Below, piece after piece: positions 45,172-58,200 of a stretch of DNA of 64,000 nt. Location of the stretch: contig JADCRB010000061.1 in assembly GCA_021464245.1 (NCBI GenBank), positions 244,202 through 308,201 of the forward strand, written 5' to 3'. Under the pieces are notes generated by a model. The model was not told where the DNA came from. It did not search any database and saw only the letters and a list, made by a program, of their open reading frames with translations. Each line of letters starts with the position of its first letter. The stretch's first letter is position 1. Source of the DNA: Carallia brachiata. Its lineage: Eukaryota > Streptophyta > Magnoliopsida > Malpighiales > Rhizophoraceae. The position numbers were made by a program, and so were the translations under genes.

Positions 45172-47252
45172 AGTCTTTTGAGGGGTGGACTGCAGACTGG
45201 TGTTGAAGTAAATAGTAAGTTCAGATATGTCATGCATCATGGGGAGAAATATTGGACGACTGGTTGAAATCTGTGTTACTGAAAATATCTATGTTGCCAT
45301 CATATTCTTTCTTGATTGCTTGTGTTGGACACTTGAACTTAGGGCTGAATTTGGGATTGGGTCATTTGAAGTTCTATCTTATCAGACATGAGCGTTTGTC
45401 TTTTTTCCCAAATTTGAGACATGCATCAAGGTTAGCGTAGTCTGCAGGTGGTATCTAGCTCTCATCAATGTATTGTTTATTTTCTGTTTCCTTAAGAGCA
45501 CTCTGTTATTGCATCGACGTAAGGTGGTTCGTGTGGAATATTACCCTTGTGTTTAAGCTTTCTTCGGTGTCCCCATCAAGATGGGGTTTGGATATTGTAT
45601 CAACAGCGGCGCTGGCTTTCAAATGTCATTTCATTTTGACCCTTTTAATAAGTCTGTTTTGTGCTACATCAGTTCTTCCCATTATTAGCCTTTCTAAATT
45701 CAATAACCACATGCATTTGCTGCACTGGAAATGTACAGTCTTGCATTGGAGGATTCTGGAGACCTCCAAAGATCATACAATTTGTTATTTTTTGCTAATG
45801 TTCTTGTCTATTCCATAGTGTCACCCATGTAGCTTGGATTCTGTGACAACTGAAATCCTCAATCTCAATAAGCTGTAGACCGTCAAGTTTTCTATCCGCA
45901 TAGATTGGCATAGTTTGTTGAGCTATCTTATCATTTTTGACTGCCTAGAGAAAAAATACTTGGTAACGAATTTGGTTGGTGAAAGTGTCGTGGACACTTA
46001 CGTAGGGCGCATCTCCAAGCTTCTCAATGCTTTCTCCGTTCATGACTAATGACATTTGAATCATCTTCTCTGCTCCCAGTAGCTTGCTTCTTTGTTGCGG
46101 GTGGCAGCAGGTAGGAGAACAAAGGTGGGTGCTTGGTACGCGTAAATTTCCAACCAATGGGCCGCCTCATAGTCTGATGCCTACCTCCATGGTGGTTCTT
46201 GATTCTTTGTGAATCTCAAAATCAACTTAGACCAAACTCTAAAACTCTGAAATATTGGACAGTAAACTAGTTGATCCTAGTTGATGGGTTGATGGCTTGC
46301 TCCAAAAGTGTTTCTTTGAACTTGTTCATTTTTATATATATTCAAGTTTAATTTCTATAAGTTCTCTAACAAACAAGTTAAACCTAAGAATTTTTATCTT
46401 TTCATTTGTCAGTTTTGTAAAATTAAACTTTTTTCTTTTTCAATTTCTATTCTATTCTATTTATAACAGTAGGTTTTATAATTTTAATTATTTCTATCGT
46501 CATCATAAATTTCACTCAATAAAAATTTGACTCGATTTAACTCCCTCTAGCTCATTGGCCTGAACGAATTTTTTATACTCATTTTTTTTATTTAAATCGA
46601 AAGCACAAAAACATAGCTCAACTCATTTTGCAATATATGAAAATTTTGAGCTTAGGCTACTATAATTCAAAGTCCAAGAATATCTCTAAAGAAGGAAAAA
46701 AAAAAAAAAAAAAGGTTCACATCACAAAACAACACCAGTCGCGGGCATCATTAATTAAGCAACAAAAAAATGATTGATGGAGATCATGTAATCTTGGCAG
46801 ATCTTTTGAAATTTTATTAGTTCTTATTATTATCTATTATTTACAATTTTTCGTGTGTTTGTTTCTTACCTGTATTTATTTATTTATTTATTTTACCTAC
46901 AAATTTTTTTCAAACCAACAAAACGATGTCGTCTGAATTTTTATTCCTCTCCTTCCAGCCTCTGTTCGACTGCGCACAGCCGATCAAACGCGGTCTTTCT
47001 GCTACAGCTTCCTCTGCTGATAATTCATATTCCAGTTCTCTTCTATATGTCAGCCATCTTCATTTGCTTTTAAGGTAAAAATCCTTAATTAATCTTCGCG
47101 AACTCTTTTCAGAATATCTTTCTATTTTCTTGTAATAACAACATTCGGGATTTTCAAACTCGCGTAGAAAGAGATCTTGCAATGAAATTTCTTCTGTGGA
47201 ACTCAAAAACCCGAAATTAGTGTGATCTTGAGTTGCTGGGTTTCTTGCGGCA
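45172..47252. other. Intergenic region between CAT5 and PIG-M genes
   Basis: The region includes the 3' flank of CAT5. A minus-strand open frame at 45945-46157 has somewhat higher GC than its surroundings, but I do not recognise it and it could be a decayed repeat. An AT-rich stretch follows at about 46300-46720. The promoter and leader of the PIG-M gene come after that. No reliable gene is visible. Confidence 0.5.
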
Positions 47253-50032
47253 ATGGTGAGATCGATGAATATCAGTAAATTGTTGCTGTTATCAGCAATA
47301 TTCCGTGTAATATTGATATTGTATGGAGAATGGCAAGATACCCATATGCAGGTCAGGTACACTGATGTTGATTACCTAGTGTTTTCGGATGCTGCTTCTT
47401 TAATGGCTTCCGGGGATTCTCCTTACAAAAGAACTACGTACCGTTATTCGCCTTTGCTTGCTTTTTTGCTCATTCCCAATTCGTTCATTCATCGTTCCTG
47501 GGGGAAGTTCCTCTTCTCTGCTTCAGGTTAGCAATATTCCTCACTCCGTTTCTAACTGATTTCCTTTTTTTTCGTTGAAATTAGTATTGAAATTTGCTTG
47601 TTCTGCCATTGTGTTTGCTAAAATAAATATTTGGTATTGAGAGTAATTGCATGTGACAAAGTTTGGACTATATTACAATAACTACGGTCAGAACTTTTGC
47701 CATTGTGCTATGTTGGACCATAAGTGTGGATATCATCCTAAGAAAAGTTCGGCATTACCTCAACAGAAGTGTTGATGGATTTTCCTTGAAATTTGTCTTC
47801 TGAAAAAGTTTTTATCATTGGAGAGTTCAATGCGGAGAAAGATATCTGTGGTTAATAAGGGCTCTCTTTGTAACGCAACCAAAAAAAAAAAAGGATAATC
47901 ATTTGCTTCTTCATTGGCAATACTTCAAAATTCTTTAATTGTGTACTCAACTCTGACATTGGGTCTGCTTCAAGAGTCCTGAAGTTGGAATTTAGCACTT
48001 GGAGGATATGGTATGGTAGAGCGAGATGAATTTTGGCATTCGATTTCTCCAGCTTTTCAGCACTTGACAGGTTTTAAAAATTTGGGTAGGAGAATAATGT
48101 TAGAAACTCAGCTAGTGTATTAGAGAAGTAGATGCATTTTCTCCATTCGTTAGTGAAATGGACCTTTATGTGGGTATGCTTTTAATACGTGCTTTTTACC
48201 CCCATCCTTTCCATGATTGTCTTGTATATTAAGAACCTAAACTTATGTTGAGGGTCTTGGTTGTTATTTTGTTGACTTGTTATATATGTTGAACACATTT
48301 GTTTTGCAGATTTACTTGTGGGCTTATTAATCCACAAAATTTTGAAGCAACGTAAGGTGCCTGAGGATCTATGCATGTACTCTGTAATGGTATGGCTCCT
48401 CAACCCATTTACCTTCACCATTGGGACTCGTGGAAACTGTGAGCCCTTTGTTTGTGCGATGATTTTGTGGATCATTATCTGTCTTATGAATGGTATATTC
48501 TCCTTCTATATTTATTTACCCAGAATTGATAATTTGTGGTTGGGTTTTCGTGGTTGCAGCCACAAGTTGGCTGCTTTAATGACCTTAAGAGAAATTTAAA
48601 ATGGCTATATGTCAGATAATAAATGAAAAACAAGATGGTACGTGGTACCCATATATGCTCTAGTTTGTTATTTTAGAAGAGATTTATTTTTGTTTTTTTG
48701 GGGTGGGGGGGCGGGGAGGAGTGGAGAAGGGGGTGATGATCATGGAGGATAAGGTCTATTTACCTTCTTTATTCCCTTTTAACTTTGCAATTAGTAATAT
48801 GTATGGTTCATGCTTCATCTATTCCCATGCCATTTATCGATGTTGTTCTGTCCCATCTGAGCAGGTAAAGTGATCCAAGCTGCATTTTGGTATGGACTTG
48901 TTGTCCATTTTAGAATATATCCCATCATCTATGCACTTCCTACTGTTATGGTTCTTGATCCACAAGTCTTCCAAGCTGGTCAAAAGCCTCTTCTTACAAA
49001 CTGGAAATCTGGTGAATTGAAGGCACTTCGTAGTGGCATGCAGTTGCCTGGCCTATATGGCATATGGATTGCATTCAAAAGCATATTTACAAGAGCGAGA
49101 ATTATGTATGGGCTGGTCTCAGGATCAGTTTTCCTGTTTTTTACCAGTCTTTTCTTTTATTTATACGGATGGGAGTTCCTAAATGAGGCGCTGTTGTACC
49201 ATCTAACTCGTACAGATCCAAGACACAATTTCTCCATCTATTTCTATCACATATACCTTCATTATGAACATGAGTTTTCATTGATGGAAAAGCTGATCTC
49301 CTTTATACCTCAACTGACAGTACAGCTGGTTCTGAGTTTCTGCTTTGCAAATGATCTTCCATTTTGTCTCTTTCTACAGACCGTGGCATTTGTGGCATTT
49401 AACAAGGTCAATAACTCATCTTTAGTGAATTTCTCTCTTCTCATTAAATTAAGTTCTGAATCTCGGAACATATTTCTTTTCTTTACCCCTTAACTTGGAA
49501 GACTAGTTGCCAACTCATGCAAAAGGATTTCCTTTCCTCCCAGAACTCCATTTTAATATTTATTTGCCCGGTGATATATGACATATGTGACAGAGGTTTT
49601 AAGCTTCTTAATACAGCCATCAAGTCTATATACACATCATTCTCATTTTGGAATGAGTTTTCTGTTTCTATATTTAGTTCTGATCCATCGTAGCTATTGC
49701 TTTTTTCACAGGTAATCACGGCACAGTATTTTGTCTGGTTCTTTTGCCTGTTGCCACTAATACTGCCATGGAGCAACATGAAGCTTAAGTGGGAAGGCAT
49801 CTGTTGCACGATATCGTGGATGCTAGCCCAAACTCATTGGTTGTTATGGGGTTATTTGCTAGAATTTAAGGGCAGAAATGTGCTACTACAGCTTTGGTTA
49901 GCAAGCCTAGTCTTCCTGGCCACTAATACTTTTGTGGTGATTATGTTTATTCGACGGCATAGATACTCTCCTTTGTTCAGGAAATTGCAGCATGGGAGTT
50001 CCAAAAAGGGCAGTCAACTTAAATCTGAATGA
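47253..50032 (+). CDS. PNT1: GPI mannosyltransferase 1 (PIG-M / PEANUT1)
   Basis: Endoplasmic reticulum enzyme that transfers the first mannose from dolichol-phosphate-mannose to the glycosylphosphatidylinositol anchor precursor. Exons are 47253-47526, 48310-48492, 48865-49406 and 49712-50032, with phases that join cleanly into 439 codons plus TGA. The family DXD motif is visible at residues 38-40 ([14 protein letters not shown]) in the first luminal loop, followed by [12 protein letters not shown]. Later conserved segments are [47 protein letters not shown] and [15 protein letters not shown]. About ten hydrophobic segments span the protein, and the C-terminus is basic, as expected for an ER membrane enzyme. 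The length matches plant PIG-M (about 440-450). The ATG at 47253 is chosen because translation is open from it into the first hydrophobic segment. The frame is intact. Confidence 0.93.
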
Positions 50033-50309
50033 ATGAGCTCTGTGACTTCATTGAAATCTTTAGGGTTTTGATTTTGTGTTGATATCACACTGCAGATGTA
50101 GATGCCAAAGAGAGTCTGATTTTGGATTGACAATGGTATTGATTTTTGTAAGAATATTGATCAAACTAGTGCTTTATGGATGTTCTGTCGGCCATTTAGC
50201 TTTGTGCCCTTTTCATTACATCCAATAACTGTTCAAATTTGAAAATTGGACCCGATTAAGTGCCTCAAAAGTAGTCCTACAAATAGTTATAAAGAATTTG
50301 TGTATTACC

Positions 50310-50535
50310 ATTAAAAGTTGTGGTCTAGTGGTAGAAGTGTTGAACATTGTCGGAGCAGGTCTTGGGTTCAAGTGTTTGTTAAACCTAATTGGAGCCTGGT
50401 GTGAGATATAACATAATTATTCGGATTGTTCGCACCCTCCTTAAACTTCAACACAATATTCTCCGATAAGATAATTTAGAGCATTACGTCACTATTCTCA
50501 CTTTTCTATTTATTTACCCAAAAAAAAAAAATTGT
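50310..50535 (+). mobile_element. tRNA-derived SINE-like element
   Basis: TGGTCTAGTGG (50321-50331) fits the polymerase III A box. GGTTCAAGT (50365-50373) fits the B box about 35 nt later, the spacing of a tRNA promoter. Unlike a tRNA gene there is no acceptor stem pairing, and the sequence continues for about 160 nt to an A-run near 50520. Together these suggest a SINE in the plus orientation. Ends are estimates. Confidence 0.6.
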
Positions 50536-50602
50536 ATTACATACAAATTCTCGCTTTTCCATTTATTTACCAAAAAAAAATTTATATTACATACAAAATC
50601 TG
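50495..50602. repeat. Tandem repeat, ~53 bp x 2
   Basis: Two adjacent units both contain TTATTTACC followed by an A-run and then TATTACATACAAA (about 50495-50547 and 50549-50602). The first unit overlaps the A-rich tail of the SINE-like element, so tail expansion or template slippage is a likely origin. Confidence 0.7.
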
Positions 50603-52213
50603 CAACGCCTTGTAACTTGAATATGCAACATCGTGTATATTGTTGTATAACCAAAATTTTGTAGCCACAAACATTTTTACTCCAAAATTTTCCCCGCGAT
50701 GGATAAATGAGCCGTTTTGTCAGCTCTTAAGTCAAAATTGGCGATACTTTAAAATTTCTTTTCTTTTTTAATGTCACCACGGTAACATAAAAAATTATAT
50801 ATAAAATAATAATATAAATTTATTATTTAAATTTGAATCATTAACTACATTAAATTCATCGTTTAATTAAGTTAAAGATTAAATAATGAATTTATATCAT
50901 CATTTATTTATATATCTTGCGTCTATCTATTTTTTTCATTTCTTTTCCAGTTTCCCTGAATTTAATGCCATTTAAATGTCAATTATATGAATTTAACGCC
51001 ATTTAAATGTCAATTATATGATTTGTTTTGCATTATTTTGCCCAACATTTTTGACAAACTGTGATGCAAACTCGTTTACTTTTCAGGAAGGGTAATGTCC
51101 CCAATTAAATTTAAATAGGTCCTATTTTTTAACTTTAACTAAGATTTTTTTTCTCTTAAATAATAAAAATTCATATTATAACTAAAACAATAATTTTTAA
51201 AAAAGTGAGTATTGACTTGTTCCTCAACATAAATTCAATAAATCAGCTGCTCTCGCGTATTGGTTCTTTGAGCAAGAATATTATTAATTAATAATAATGA
51301 AAACTGTCCTTCCCCAAGTGCATCCTACTCGATTGTCGTGCCATTGTGACTTGTGTCCCAATCCAAATCCAAATGGAAACCAGAATCAGAATCAACCTGT
51401 CTTTTTTTTATTTTATTTTATTCGAATTAGCTTAGGATTGCAGCGGGAAACGTAAGCATATTCCTAAATTTTTTTTTCTTTTCACAAAAATAAAAAACAA
51501 TAAAGTACATGGCCAAACGTTTTGTACTGCATTAAAACAAAGTTAAGATTTAGAAATACCAGTAATTATATTTAAAATAATATTAAATACAGTTATAGTT
51601 TTTTTTTTTTTAAAAAGAAAGTATCGCCAAACGTTTAACGTTTGGCTAAGTAACGTAAAAAGTAGGGTAATCCACCTGAAAAAACAAAAAATTGTCCACA
51701 GTTCACCCAAACACATTGCGAGCAGGAGCAAACTCTATTTAACTGCTTGATTTTCACCGAAAGCACCTTGATTTTCAACTTGAGGACCGTTACATGACAA
51801 CATTTAAGTAAATATATAATTAATTTAATAATATTTAATAATTTATTTATTTTAATAATTCATATTTTTACGAATTCACCGCATTCTCACTCACGTACAT
51901 TCACTCATCTTTTTCCTTTCAACTCTAATTGCCTCCACCAGGCGGAGGCTTTAGAATCCGGGACTTTTGGTCTTACTGTAATTTCTTGCAAAGCGGAGGG
52001 CAAGTAACTACAAATAAGCCAAAGTTGGCGTAACCCTACTCAACCACTACAACAAACCAAAAGCCTTGAACTGCAATAAGCCTCTCTGTGTATGCACAAG
52101 CCCGCCTCGCTCCTCCGCCCCGAAGAATCTGAGGACAGACGGAGAGAGCAAACCGGCGTTTATTTTGAATTCGGAAGCAAGAAGAACAAGAAGAAAGCCC
52201 TAGAAATCACATC

Positions 52214-55200
52214 ATGGGAGATCTATCCGGTGATCGGACGGCGACTAAGAAGCTCCCTATTCCGGGGAAACGAAACATACTTATCACCAGCGCTTTGCCC
52301 TACGTTAACAACGTCCCTCATCTCGGAAATATTATCGGCTGTGCGTCTCTCTCTCTCTCTCTCAATTTATCTATCTGTTCATGTTCTATGATTTTGAATT
52401 GTTTTTTAGCAGTTTTAATTTCGCTTAAATTTGTTATTAATTTTGCTTGCTTGGTTGTTTGGGTGGGTCAGCCGTGTTGAGTGCTGATGTGTTTGCTCGG
52501 TATTGCCGTCTTCGAGGCTACAATGCGACTTACATATGCGGCACCGATGAGTATGGAACCGCCACCGAGACCAAGGCCATGGAGGAAAATTGTACCCCCA
52601 AAGAGATTTGTGACAAGTAACGTTTTCTCTCGCTGTAATTAATCCTGAATACGATCGCACTGCCTGTTCATTCTGTGTAATTTTTTATGAACTGCTTTCT
52701 GGTGTTATTTTAAACTAAATCTGTCTTTATTGGAAATTATTAGTTCATCACTTTTATAGGTCTGTATGTTTGATGTTTTCAACGGATTTTTCTGTGTGCA
52801 TTTAACATTTAATGTGAAGTGGCTCTTGAATTTCAACCTCAATTTTAGCGACCTGAGAATGTTTTCTTATATTGTCTACCCTTTGAGGCTGGGGAAGTTT
52901 TGGTTTGGGGGATATGCGAACTGTCTTTACACTTATCGATCTTTCCTTGACAGCCCTTTCTGTTTGCAATTTTTATTTTTCTTTTGGATATTTTTTCTGG
53001 CTTTTTGCTGTCTCTGGTTTTTCTTCTGCCGAAGGTAATTCAGTATTCACAAATATGCCTCTGTAGGTACCATGCAATCCATAGGGATGTTTATAAATGG
53101 TTTGACATAAGCTTTGATGAATTTGGCCGCACTTCATCTCCACAGCAGACAGTCGTATGCCAAGCCATTTTTAAAAAGTTGTTGGAGAACAACTGGCTCT
53201 CTGAGAACACAATGCAGCAGGTACGGGTTTGTGCTTTTACTTGGTAACTGTCCCATTAATCTCAGTCCTTACCAAATTTGACCTAATTATTCTCGAGTTT
53301 GATGAAATGCACCTGGCCTGTGTTAACTCTTGACATGATTCAGCTTTATTGTGACACATGCAAACGGTTCTTAGCTGATCGGCTTGTGGAGGGTTCCTGT
53401 CCAACTGAAGGGTGTAATTATGAGTCTGCAAGAGGAGATCAATGTGAAAAGTGTGGAAAGCTTTTGAATCCCACAGATTTAAAGGACCCTCAATGCAAGG
53501 TATCGGATGTATTCTACTCTCTCTCTCTCTCTCTCTCTTTCTCACACAGACACACCCCACCCACATTTACACACACAGAGGCACTCATGTACATGCTTAT
53601 TTTTTTTTCTCTCCAACCAAGTGAATTCAATCTGCAGTTTTCAGAATTTTCAGCTTCATCGCTGCACTATTTCCAACCAAGTTGGTATTTAGGTCTGAAA
53701 CATGTAGCACAGCCTTGTATAAAGCTAAATACATTAAAGCTTTGGTCATTCTAGTCCTTTACATTGAGTTATTGTTAGGGTTAAAGGGCCTTTTAGTACT
53801 AGGATTACTGAACTGGTGCTTGATAATCATGTGACACAAATGAGGATTATAAAGCCAAATGTTGAAGACAAAATGGAGGTTAAGTTGCTAAGCTAGTGCT
53901 TTTTTTCACCTGGTACTCGTTGAATGGATTCGGACAGCATTTCTGTACTGACTGCTGAGTGGAAGAACTTTTAACATATATTGGCAGATAACAGAATAGG
54001 GGAGGTACTCCCTGTCTACTTATATGGTAAACAAAATATGCGTAAGCTTTGTGGTTTTTTCTGTTGAAATTCAAATTTATGCTGATATTAAACAGGTTTG
54101 TCGATCCACCCCACATATTCGTGATACAAATCACTTGTTTCTGGAGCTTCCTTTGCTGAAGGATAAATTGGAAAAGTACATTGAGAACACATCCGTAGTT
54201 GGATCTTGGAGCCAGAATGCTATTCAAGCAACAAATGCATGGCTTAAAGAAGGACTGAAACCAAGATGTATTACCAGGGATCTGAAGTGGGGGGTACCAG
54301 TTCCACATGAAAAATACAAGGACAAGGTTAAAAATTAAAATTCAATATTTTTTTGGTTGCAGTGCTGCTTATTGTCCATTTTTTGCTCATCTTTGTTTTT
54401 TGTTCCTTTTTTGATGATAGGGTATATTTACTTATATTTTATTAGATTTCATGAAATGATACTGGTCTCAAGGCAACCTAACTACCTGAGGAAACTATGT
54501 TGATGTTGTTTGTTGTTAGTCTAATTTAGATGGGCCTTCCCGTTATTGTATGCCAGCGTTCTAGATAATCTTATTTTCCCTCTTTTTGTGCTTGACCACA
54601 AACATTTATCCTTTTCTTAAGACATCCAGTGGACATAGATGGCGCTACCTTTGTTGGTGTTTCAAAGAAAACAAATTTTCATTTTCTGATCAATAAGATG
54701 AATTAGCATTGCTCATAAGTTACATTTATGTTCTTCTGTAGGTGTTCTATGTTTGGTTTGATGCACCGATCGGATATGTCTCAATCACTTCTTGTTACAC
54801 TCCTGATTGGGAGCTGTGGTGGAAGAATCCTGAAAATGTGGAGCTGTATCAGTTTATGGGAAAGGATAATGTACCATTTCACACGGTAGGTGCACTATCT
54901 GCCAGAAATGTCAGCTGGCGATCAGCATAAACAAGATATTAAATCCAATTTTGGCTGTAGAAGTGTCATTTATTAGTTTTGTTTGTAAAAATTCATACCC
55001 CTCCTTAGTTACTCTCTCACTTTCTTTTTTGTCACCACAGATCATAAAAGCAATTTCAATCTGTGACTCAACATAAAAGATGTCTCCTTTCCTCAAAATC
55101 TTTTGATGTAGTAAATTCTGTTATGTTGACTTCCATCAAGATTTTGTGCCGTTTATTTTATTTTTTTTTTAGGGATTGGCATTGCCTTTCAAATAGTGGC

Positions 55201-58200
55201 GACAATTAGTAAAAAAAAATTGAATTTAATTGATTGGATAGTTGGAGAAAACTTTGAAAGTTTTGGGAGGGCTTTAATACCGCACCAAATTGCATTATGG
55301 TTGTTTTATGGTTTTTTTTTTTTTGGGTTCCTTTTTTGTTTGCTTTTGCATTACTTGGTAATGTTGTTACCAGCCAATCTTGATATAAGATCTGATAACA
55401 TGATTTATTATGTGCTTGCAGCATCTAGATTTCCTTAGTTTCTCAGCAATTGATTTTCTCTCTTTTGCTCTTTGCTAATTTTCTAAATTTATTAAAAAAA
55501 AAGGAAAACCAAGGAAATGTTATGGTGAATTCGGCATTTGGAAGTGGGTATTGCCCCCTCCTTGTCAAGTTGTCCACCTCTGAACCTAGTCTTTTATCCA
55601 TGTTCTGCACAACCATGCTGCATGCAAGGATAGAGAATCTCTGGCACTTTTCGTGTTGTTAATATGGTGATTTTTATGTCATATCATCTGAAAATGTCTG
55701 TCATTTGTTGGTGACCAGAAAACATGTTGCATATTACAGGAATTGGGATTATATGCATGTTCTTTTTTTATATTTCTTTGTTTGCTGCAATTTTACTTTA
55801 TAAGGGACAGAATTATTTGAAGTGCTTGGAGTAATTTTACGTGCTTTGACCCAAAACAGAAATGTGTTTGCATTTATGTTGACCAGCAAAGTTTCTTTGA
55901 ATGTCTATGCTTTGCTTGTATATTATGATGTATTGCTTAACTTGTTGCTCTAAAACTGTCTCTTTTTCCCAGGTGATGTTTCCATCTACCCTTCTTGGAA
56001 CTGGTGAAAATTGGACTTTGATGAAAACTATAAGTGTTACTGAATACTTAAATTATGAAACTGGTATGTCAACTATATGAAACCTAGAGAATATGCTATA
56101 ATAGGTCAATTGTAATGTATTAAAATGATAAAGCAATGCAGTGTCTATCTGTAATGAAGATGATGGTCTACCATCAACTTTCTTGATTTTGTTAATGTTG
56201 ATGGCTTCTGCAGGAAAGTTTTCCAAGAGTAAAGGAATAGGGGTCTTTGGGAATGATGCCAAAGATACCAACATCCCTGTAGAAGCGTGGAGATATTATT
56301 TGCTAACCAATAGACCAGAGGTAATCTTGTTCTCTTAAGCCTTTTTACTGTTTTTAATTTTGGAATGCAATGCTAAAAGCCTAAAACACTAATTTGGATA
56401 CTTTTGTGAATTAGGTGTCAGATACATTATTTACATGGTCTGATTTACAAGCAAAACTAAACAATGAGTTGCTCAATAACTTGGGCAACTTTGTAAATCG
56501 GGTTTTGAGCTTCCTCACCAAACCCCCAGGTCAGGTGCTTGGCATTCAACTATGAATTTCCAACATTGTTAGTTGATCAGCTAGTATTTCTCATAAGCAA
56601 CTTTGGTTGGCTATAATATAAGGCCGTCAAAGAAGTAGTTGTAGTATTTAACAAAGCGTAGCATGGTTTTTTTTTTTTTTTTTTTTTTAACTTTCAAATT
56701 GATTTAATGCACTACCTCTTTATCTTTTTCACTGTAGGGAGGAAATGATGTGACTTTTTCATTGTGTAATGTTCTAGAAGGGTGAGCCTTGCTGTAATAG
56801 TAAGGTTACTCCATTGTGTCCTAGTGGTTACAAGTTCAAGTCATGGAAACAGTCTTTTTGTAAAACATAGGCAAGGCTGCCTATATCTGACCCTTTCTTA
56901 GTCCTACACTGTGGGACCTTGTGCACTAGGACACCCATTCAATTGTGGCATGTTCCCAAACTTTGAGCTTTGTTTGCATCAACATATTCGTTACGATGTT
57001 TTTTCAAGAGTCTTCTCATCAAAATGCACTTTTCTTTCATTATCTATTGTGATAGGCTTATTCAATCATCTAATATCCCTGGATTTTGAAATGATCATTT
57101 ATACTTAGATTGGATTTCATATTCTTTTCCTTTTCTGGTTAACAAAGGGAATTATTATGAAGACTTCCATTGGTCTCTTATTCCATCTCAAGTGACAATT
57201 TGAATCTACAGGTGCAGGATATGGTTGCTTTGTTCCAGATGCTCCAAGCGCTGACTCACATGTTCTGACAATGAAATTGTCTGACGAAGTTGGTAAACTT
57301 GTGGAGCAATATGTAGAAGCCATGGAAAAGGTCAGTGTTTTGCTGAGAGTTTTGGTGATTAAGAACAAATATATTATTCTAAGGTTCCATCCTGTATCAT
57401 TTGTGCACATCTTAATTTCTGCCTAACCAAACCTGTTTGCAATGTTTTTAGGTTAAGCTAAAGCAAGGGCTGAAAATTGCAATGAGCATATCTAGTGAGG
57501 GAAATGCGTATCTCCAGGTATGCCTGATTCATAATTCTATCTTGTGTGGATGGCTGCAAAACTAATTTCTGTCCCATTTGTTTTCAGGAAAGCCAGTTCT
57601 GGAGGCTTTACAAGGAAGATCAACCTTCCTGTTCCATAGTCATGAGAACTTCTGCAGGATTAGTGTATCTTCTTGCTGGCTTATTGGAACCGTTATACCA
57701 TCTTTTTCTCTTGAGGTAATTTGGCTTCCTTGTGATTTAATGTGTAACTTTGAATATTTGACTTTGTTTCATCTAACCATCCATGCTGAGACGCTATTGT
57801 TTTCTGTTTGGTTCAAGGTATCCAAACAGCTTGATTTGCCTTTCGAACAAGCTTTTCTTTGCGATGAAAAGGGAGGTATTAGTAGAGCAAGAAGACTTTG
57901 GGAAATCATACCTACTGGTCACAAAATTGGGACACCAGAACCATTATTCAAGGAACTGGTATGAATGGAATAATTCTGCCCTATGTTTGTGTGTGAACAT
58001 GTGTATATGAGGATCAGCTTTTCATGTGAGCATGTGTGTCTTGGTTTCAGTATATACTGACATTGGGGATTGAGAACCAAGTCTTATGCTACTTTTTTTT
58101 TTTTTCTATATTATCTAAATAACATTTTATGTGTTTACAGAAAGATGAAGAAGTGGCTTTCTTTAGGAACAAATTTGCCGGAAGCCAAGCTGATAGGAAA

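Larger units (their letters stand above)
50033..52213. other. Intergenic region between PIG-M and MetRS genes
   Basis: Contains the PIG-M 3' flank, a tRNA-related SINE-like repeat (about 50310-50535) ending in a tandem repeat, and AT-rich sequence to about 51900. An inverted repeat around CCAAACGTTTAACGTTTGG (51628-51646) has the related word GGCCAAACGTTTTG nearby (51512). The GC-richer MetRS leader lies from about 51930. No coding exon is evident. Confidence 0.55.

Noticed and set aside
50321..50373. Possible tRNA gene (A and B boxes)
   Set aside because: No acceptor stem, anticodon stem or T-stem pairing could be made. The longer flanking sequence and A-rich tail fit a SINE better.
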